Shown in pieces: positions 58,825 to 64,000 of a stretch of 64,000 nt of DNA. The stretch covers positions 72,632,435-72,696,434 of the forward strand of contig CM043950.1 in NCBI GenBank assembly GCA_014529385.2, in the 5' to 3' direction. Within the stretch, counting starts at the first letter, position 1. Each line of letters begins with the position of its first letter. The position numbers were made by a program, and so were the translations under genes. The stretch is from Adiantum capillus-veneris (taxonomy: Eukaryota; Streptophyta; Polypodiopsida; Polypodiales; Pteridaceae). The notes under the pieces are model-generated. The model made no database searches. It worked only from the letters and a program-made list of their open reading frames with translations, and was not told where the DNA came from.

Positions 58825-61368
58825 TCATTTTTTGTCGGAGAGCTTGGTCTGCGTCATGAAGTACTTAAGACTTTGGTGATCCGTTCGCAGAATGAAAGGA
58901 GTCCCCAATAAATAGTGCTTCCATGAGTCTAAGGCATGTAGAACTGCAAGGAGTTCTTTTTCGTATATGCCTAGAGCTTGCTCAACAGGGTCGAGCCTTC
59001 GACTCTCATAGCCTATGGCGTGCCCTTCTTGGAGCAAAACAGCCCCAAGGCAATCACCACAAGCATCACATTGGACCTCAAATGGTTTTGAGAGATCCGG
59101 TAGTGTAAGCACAGGTTGAGAGATAAGCTTTTCTTTAAGCTTTTCGAAAGCATTGTTCTCCTTAGCAGACCACGTATACCTAATATTTTTCTTTGTTAGG
59201 TCATGTAATGGTCCTGCAATTTGTGAGAACTTTTCTATGAAGCGTCTATAGTATGCACACATACCTATAAAGCTTCTTAGTTCATGAAGATTCCTTGGTT
59301 TAGGCCATCCTTTTATTACCTCTAACTTGGATGGATCCATTTGGATTCCATCTTGAGAGATAATGTGACCTAAATATTGAATCTCTTGCAAGAAAAATTC
59401 ACTTTTCTTTCGATTAACATAAAGTTTATTCTCTCTTAAAACTTGAAATATTACCTGGAGGTGTTGCTTGTGTTCCTCCAATGAATTAGAGTAGATGATA
59501 ATATCATCAAAGAACACTCCAGTGAAGGTTCGATGAGGCCTGAACAGCTTCTCCATCAAGCGGTTGAATGTGGCTGGTGCATTGGTCAAGCCAAAAGGCA
59601 TGACAATGTATTCGTAAAGACCAAATGTAGTACGAAATGCGGTCTTTACAATGTCTTGATCAACTATCCTTATTTGATGATAGCCACTTTTTAGGTCAAT
59701 CCTACTGAAGTAGGTCGATCCTTGTAGCTTATCAAATAGGTCTTCTACCCTTGGAACGGCAAACCTATTCTTGATAGTGATCCTATTTAGTGCTCTATAG
59801 TCGACACACATACGATATGTGCCGTCTTTCTTTTGCACTAATAGCACAGGTGAGCAAAATGGAGATGAGCTAGGCCTAACCATGCCCTTCTCAACTAACT
59901 CATGCACTTGCCGCATAATCTCCTCTTGTTGAGCTTGAGAAACTCTATAAGGAGGTTTGTTAGGCGGTGAACTTCCTGGAAGAAGTTCAATTGCATGGTC
60001 GTCATTACCTCGTTTAGGAGGTAGCTCACAAGGGATGTCGTCAATAAAAACATCTTGAAACCCCTTGAGAAAATTGGATAACTCTAATTCCTTTTGGTTG
60101 CTTTTATTTTCTTTTGTTAAAGCATTAGGTTCATTTTGAGAATCTTTAACAAAAATCATGTACACGGAAATAGAGCTCTTTATTGACTTGTTGAAAGCTG
60201 GTGTATGTACAATGGGGATGGTGTTACCCATCTCCTTAGCATCTATATACATGTCCTTTTCCTTGAACTTAAAGGAGATTCTCCTTTCAGGAAATTTAAC
60301 ATCGGCAGCCTGGCGGTCAAACCATGGTGCCCCTAGGATTACATCCTCATGCTTGAGAGGAGAGATAAAGAAGTCCTCTTTGTCCACATAGCCTTGGACA
60401 TGAAGCCTCAATTTCTCGATTAAGGGAGTGACTGAAGCTTCTTGCCCCTTGAAGGCACTGTCTGCGGGTAGGATATCTCCCATCTCGTAGGATTGTATGC
60501 CTAGCTTGGTGGCTAACTCCATAGATATGAAATTGTGAGTAGAACCAGGGTCAAAGAGAATAAAAGCATCATGTTCTCTTACCTTTCCCCAAGCATGGCA
60601 TAGAGAAGATCCTTTGTGGTGAGTTTGGTGAATCTCCTCCTCTTGGATTTCAACCAAAGAAGCTCTAGGAGGATCTTGGCGGTTGTTCTTTTGGGGACAA
60701 GCGCGGTATGCATGCCCTTGTTCGCCGCACTTGAAACACCGGTTATCTTTACGATAATGCTCAAGCTCTTCAGGAGAGAGTTTATTCTTTCCTTTGTAAA
60801 CTCCCTTCTCTTTAGCTTTGTTGGAATTGCCCTTAGGAGACTTTTGTACATTGTCCTTCCCCTTAGGCTCATTGGAACCCTTGTTTTCCGGGGGCTTATT
60901 ATTTCTTTTACCCCCCGTTTGGAAATTGATTCGCGAGGCCACCATAGTATGGTGTATTACCGCCGATATGGTACGTGGCCTTTGGGAGTTGACATACTCC
61001 GCCATTTCTTCGGTTAAGACCGCACAAAATTGTTGCTTTTGCTCTCCAAAATCCAACTTTTTGAAGACAGTGGCTTTGAGTTGTAGGTCCCAAAACTTGT
61101 CTACATATTTGTGGATGGATTCATTGGGAGAGAGCTTTAAGCTTCGCCATTCGGTGAGTACTTTGTCTTTGGCATCGGTGGCCAAAAACTGCTTCATAAT
61201 GGAAGCTCTTAAAGCCTTCCATGTTCGTGGAGCTTCACCGTTGGCTCGTAGGCTAGACCACCATTGTCTGGCGGACTTTTGAAAGTGCATAGCTACATGG
61301 CGTAGCTTAGAGGACTCCGTGAAGCCCTCATCTCCAAACGCCGCATCGAATTGCTGGATAAAGGCCAA
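58825..61368 (-). CDS. Young chromovirus gag (C-terminal part), protease, RT, RNase H
   Basis: 847 open residues: gag body (FDAAFGDEGFTESSKLRHVA, ARQWWSSLRANG), knuckle CFKCGEQGHAYRAC at about 213-226, protease LFDPGSTHNFIS at about 271-282, RT with MCVDYRALNRITIKNRF, SRIDLKSGYHQIRI, MPFGLTNAPATFNRLM and motif C FFDDIIIYS, then RNase H (QCDACGDCLGAVLLQ, YEKELLAVLHA, RTDHQSLKYF). The frame ends at DKK, where two one-base losses in short A and G runs (58790-58830) shift it out of the continuing homology. The start shown is internal; gag continues upstream in another frame. Confidence 0.92.
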   Translation of the reverse strand: MAFIQQFDAAFGDEGFTESSKLRHVAMHFQKSARQWWSSLRANGEAPRTWKALRASIMKQFLATDAKDKVLTEWRSLKLSPNESIHKYVDKFWDLQLKATVFKKLDFGEQKQQFCAVLTEEMAEYVNSQRPRTISAVIHHTMVASRINFQTGGKRNNKPPENKGSNEPKGKDNVQKSPKGNSNKAKEKGVYKGKNKLSPEELEHYRKDNRCFKCGEQGHAYRACPQKNNRQDPPRASLVEIQEEEIHQTHHKGSSLCHAWGKVREHDAFILFDPGSTHNFISMELATKLGIQSYEMGDILPADSAFKGQEASVTPLIEKLRLHVQGYVDKEDFFISPLKHEDVILGAPWFDRQAADVKFPERRISFKFKEKDMYIDAKEMGNTIPIVHTPAFNKSIKSSISVYMIFVKDSQNEPNALTKENKSNQKELELSNFLKGFQDVFIDDIPCELPPKRGNDDHAIELLPGSSPPNKPPYRVSQAQQEEIMRQVHELVEKGMVRPSSSPFCSPVLLVQKKDGTYRMCVDYRALNRITIKNRFAVPRVEDLFDKLQGSTYFSRIDLKSGYHQIRIVDQDIVKTAFRTTFGLYEYIVMPFGLTNAPATFNRLMEKLFRPHRTFTGVFFDDIIIYSNSLEEHKQHLQVIFQVLRENKLYVNRKKSEFFLQEIQYLGHIISQDGIQMDPSKLEVIKGWPKPRNLHELRSFIGMCAYYRRFIEKFSQIAGPLHDLTKKNIRYTWSAKENNAFEKLKEKLISQPVLTLPDLSKPFEVQCDACGDCLGAVLLQEGHAIGYESRRLDPVEQALGIYEKELLAVLHALDSWKHYLLGTPFILRTDHQSLKYFMTQTKLSDKK

Positions 61369-61442
61369 AAATTTGTCTGTAGCACCAAAGGTGCCATCAT
61401 AGGTAAGGAAAGAGATGCTCTTCCCTCCCTCTTTGAATTTCT

Positions 61443-62183
61443 TCAGCTTGGACGACCTCTTCCATGCGGCATAGGATTTCCTATGGCCTCTTCTTTTTGA
61501 TGGTTCAAAAGTTGCACCATCACTTCTTCAGAAGATGAAGAATTTGAAGAAGGTGGAGAAGAGGGTGACCTCTTTCTCGCCTTTTTCTTGTCTTGATCTT
61601 TGTCGTCTTCACCATAGCTTTCATAAGAGGAAGAGGATGAAGAAGATGGAGAAGAGGGTGTCCTCTTTCTCGCCTTTTTCTTCTCTTGCTTTTTATCATC
61701 CCTCTTTGAATTATGGCGTGGAGAAGAGTGTAATGGTCTTCTCCGCTTTGGTGGTGATGGAGAGCGTTTAGCCCGCCGTCTTCGTGGAGCCATCTCCGCC
61801 GAGGTGACGGGAGACTTGCTTCTTTCTCGTTCCTTCGGTGGAGGCTCTTGAGTTCTCCTTTGGGAAGGAGATGCATCATCAAGAAGTAAGTTCTTGAGCC
61901 CTTCATATGGATTCTCTTCTTCTTCCCGAATCGGAGAGAGACCTCTTTTGGTAGTCTCACAAGGAGGCTTCCTAGGTGTTCTCTCGTCATGGTGATGAGC
62001 TTGGAGAATTCCGTGAGCACGGAGCTGCCGTTGCACTTCACTTTGGAGAGATGGATTGCCCATGGCTTGTTGAAGCCTAGAAACTAGATAGTTAACAAGC
62101 ATTGAAGCATCATTAGTAGCTTGCTCATGAGCAAAATCAAAGTTATCAACATTAATTTCACTCTCTTTACTATTGTCAGCCAT
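61443..62183 (-). CDS. gag: Young chromovirus gag, N-terminal part (RS/KR-rich)
   Basis: ATG at 62181-62183 opens MADNSKESEINVDNFDFAHE; relatives such as the element at 38098 also begin MAD. The middle is very basic and Ser-rich (KRSPSPPKRRRPLHSSPRH) with two near-repeats of KKKARKR.PSSP followed by a serine run, in the region 61520-61720. It ends at 61443 after a one-base frameshift near 61465; homology continues in another frame through KLKKFKEGGKSISFLTYDG to join the 61368 frame. Confidence 0.88.
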   Translation of the reverse strand: MADNSKESEINVDNFDFAHEQATNDASMLVNYLVSRLQQAMGNPSLQSEVQRQLRAHGILQAHHHDERTPRKPPCETTKRGLSPIREEEENPYEGLKNLLLDDASPSQRRTQEPPPKERERSKSPVTSAEMAPRRRRAKRSPSPPKRRRPLHSSPRHNSKRDDKKQEKKKARKRTPSSPSSSSSSSYESYGEDDKDQDKKKARKRSPSSPPSSNSSSSEEVMVQLLNHQKEEAIGNPMPHGRGRPS

Positions 62184-62586
62184 TCTAACAACTTTTAGGT
62201 ATAAACTTTTTAGGTGTACTTTGGCACTTCAAGCCCTAGTTGCTACTCCTCTTTACCCCTTTAGAAAAAGCACTCAAGCTACTGTACCCGCGGCTCGAAT
62301 ACCATTAATTGCAAGGAATAGAAGAGAGGGTCTTTCGACACCAAAACAGCACCGGCTCCTGTCAAGCTTCTAATAGCTCAATAGTGGTTAAGCCGTAGGC
62401 AAGCCCCGTAGGACTCCACTATTAAGACCATAGCTCTCGACGGTGATGCCCCGTTAACTGCACAAAGGCAGGCGCACTGCAAGGCTGAAAAATCCCTATT
62501 CTACTTACTCACAGGCAATTAATAATACCAACCATTTGTAGCTAGCTTGAGGACCTCCCTTCTTGAGCAAGAAAAGAGAAACCTTG

Positions 62587-62599
62587 AGCTCTGATACCA
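62587..62599 (-). promoter_or_regulatory. Primer binding site (tRNA-iMet type)
   Basis: TGGTATCAGAGCT on the minus strand, one base after the 5' LTR end. The 400-bp leader to the gag start (62184-62586) is non-coding. Confidence 0.9.
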
Positions 62600-62600
62600 A

Positions 62601-64000
62601 TGTAACATTTAATGGCCTATAATCTTATGTGTAGCGGAAATTAGCATGAACATAGTGGGCATTTCATTAGAATAGATTCCTAATGAGAATTACAAGAGTG
62701 CTTGGGTGGAAAGAGCAACAAAAAGCATAACACCTAGTTAGATAGCATCGACAATACTTTCAAAAGAGAGAGAAATTAAGCTATTGACAACAGTTGAGGA
62801 CCGGATTTGCATGGAGCCGGTCCCCCCTCCAAAAGGCTTTGTATTATGGTTTCTCCAATCAAGAGAGACATTGTACAATACAATTCTTTGTGTTCCTTCA
62901 AGACTAGCTAGTGCAATGAAGATGGAAGCTTCATACACCAAGCAAAACACTTAATCAAACACAACTTGAATTATCCCCGTTCTCAGACCCAAGACCTCAC
63001 ACACCTTCGAAGATGGTGAGAGCTAGCAGGGTATGAGAGTAGATTGAGAAGAAAAAGAAGTATCTTACGAGAAAGATGTACATCTCCTCACATAATCACT
63101 CATATTAGCATAGCTTAGCTTAGTAATTAGCTTGGTAGAGAAGATGAGCATGCATTGAAGCTTGGCTCTTGGTTGGATTTGCATCCATATGCCAAGAGAG
63201 TGTTGATGTAGGCTTCTATCTCACAAGCTTGGAGTAGGTGATGAGCTCTCCATTAAAGCTTGGGAGGAGATAGAGTATTTTCCCTTCACACATGGTCAAG
63301 TGTGAGAGTGTGTGTGTCAATGCCAAGCAAAAATCAGCCCCCCCTCTCTCTTGGGCGAGCCCTAGCTGCTAATTAGGTCTGGCTTTTGCCTCATTGGACC
63401 TCCCCAGGTCAAGCCAATAGGAATTAAGCAGCATAAGTGATAGCCTTCTGACATGTGTCCCCCTTTCCCCTTTTGTGAGAGCTTTAGGTAATTAATTAAT
63501 CAAACTAAACTCTCATTGGACCCCTTTGCCTCCTGGCCAATAGGAATGAGGCAAGCCATGGGGCTCCTGAATGCTCATTGGACCCCTTGGGAGACTGCCC
63601 AATAGTCTGCTAGGAGACTTAATTCTCATTGGTTTCTTTTATTAAATGTTTTTAAATTAATTAAACTAGATTTACTCTAGCTTAATTCTCATTGGTCCAC
63701 TTCAAGGGTCTTCCAATAGGAACTGGGCACACCTTGTGGGCATCTGGCCTAGGGAGCTGACATGTGTCCCTCATTCCCTTTGTGTAAAGGAAGCCTGTGT
63801 GTGTGTGTGTGGCTTTCTCTCTCATCCCCTAGCTTTGGGGCTCGCCCCCTCCCATGTAGGGATGTGCAAAGACTTTTAGGGCACACACAAAGCATCCAAT
63901 TTTTCCTAGGGTTGACCTTTGGACACAACCTTTGAATTTTGGAACCTTAGCATTTTGGAAGTCTTAATGGGCTGAACCTTAGGGTCTTTTTGGCCCATTG
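62601..64000 (-). repeat. 5' LTR of the young chromovirus (cut by window edge)
   Basis: Matches the left LTR from TGTAACATTTAATGG; 189 bp of it lie outside the window. Confidence 0.95.

Larger units (their letters stand above)
55293..64000 (-). mobile_element. Young chromovirus (Ty3/gypsy), running off the right edge
   Basis: The left (3') LTR is 55293-56881 (1,589 bp); the right (5') LTR starts at 62601 and is cut by the window edge after 1,400 bp. Over the shared 1,398 bp I count about nine substitutions and one 2-bp indel, so about 99.3% identity. A primer site, polypurine tract, gag and pol with chromodomain are all present. It is inserted in an older chromovirus in the same orientation. 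The target duplication cannot be checked, because the right flank is outside; the left flank is AGTCT. Confidence 0.95.

Noticed and set aside
61440-61480. Programmed frameshift in the young chromovirus gag
   Set aside because: The shift lies inside gag homology rather than at a gag-pol border, with no slippery site recognised; other single-base losses in the same element point to mutation or sequencing error.

Overview
The window is plant nuclear DNA made almost entirely of nested LTR retrotransposons. Evidence for a land plant: Ty1/copia and Ty3/gypsy pol genes, chromodomain-bearing gypsy elements (chromoviruses), gypsy elements with a second RNase H domain (Tat-like), primer binding sites of the plant initiator-tRNA-Met type (TGGTATCAGA), and the first exons of a plant PMT-type (QUA2/PMT3-like) Golgi methyltransferase gene. 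The species cannot be fixed from sequence. The density of old and young elements suggests a large, repeat-rich genome; a fern or another non-flowering plant is possible but is only a guess.

Layout. 1-4349 (-): a decayed Tat-like gypsy element (gag, protease, RT, RNase H, second RNase H, integrase), running off the left edge. 4350-7860: its presumed leader/LTR, then GT-, GA- and G-rich low-complexity DNA. 7940-8760 (-): integrase tail of another gypsy element. 9405-13340 (+): an internally gutted element of the Tat-like family, two LTR-like blocks with almost no coding DNA between. 13341-18340 (+): an old, broken copia element. 18342-22684 (-): a 914-bp LTR, polypurine tract and a long unrecognised coiled-coil reading frame; this is the strongest candidate for something undescribed. 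22685-23690: spacer with three copies of a CG-centred palindrome and a 28-C run. 23690-35859 (-): a Tat-like gypsy element whose 3' LTR is split by a young, apparently intact copia element (24868-30157, target duplication TGTGC, 322-bp LTRs with two differences). 35885-36123 (+): a gag fragment in inverted orientation. 36516-45124 (+): a complete but mutated chromovirus with target duplication ACCCA. 45640-47010: about 3.8 copies of a 356-bp tandem repeat inside the leader of another minus-strand element (primer site 47380-47391, LTR from 47394). 49659-50267 (-): two PMT-like exons, the only host-type gene. 51733-55292 (-): a chromovirus remnant, broken by a young chromovirus (55293 to beyond 64000, -) whose LTRs are about 99% identical.

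Insertion order can be read from target duplications and LTR similarity: the Tat-like elements and old copia are oldest, the chromovirus at 36.5-45.1 kb is intermediate (LTRs about 96-97% identical by eye), and the copia at 24.9-30.2 kb and chromovirus at 55.3-64 kb are youngest. Across the older elements nearly every in-frame stop codon is explained by one C-to-T change in a glutamine or arginine codon (CAG to TAG, CAA to TAA, CGA to TGA), the footprint expected of decay of methylated, silenced elements. No tRNA, rRNA, CRISPR array or complete host gene was found.
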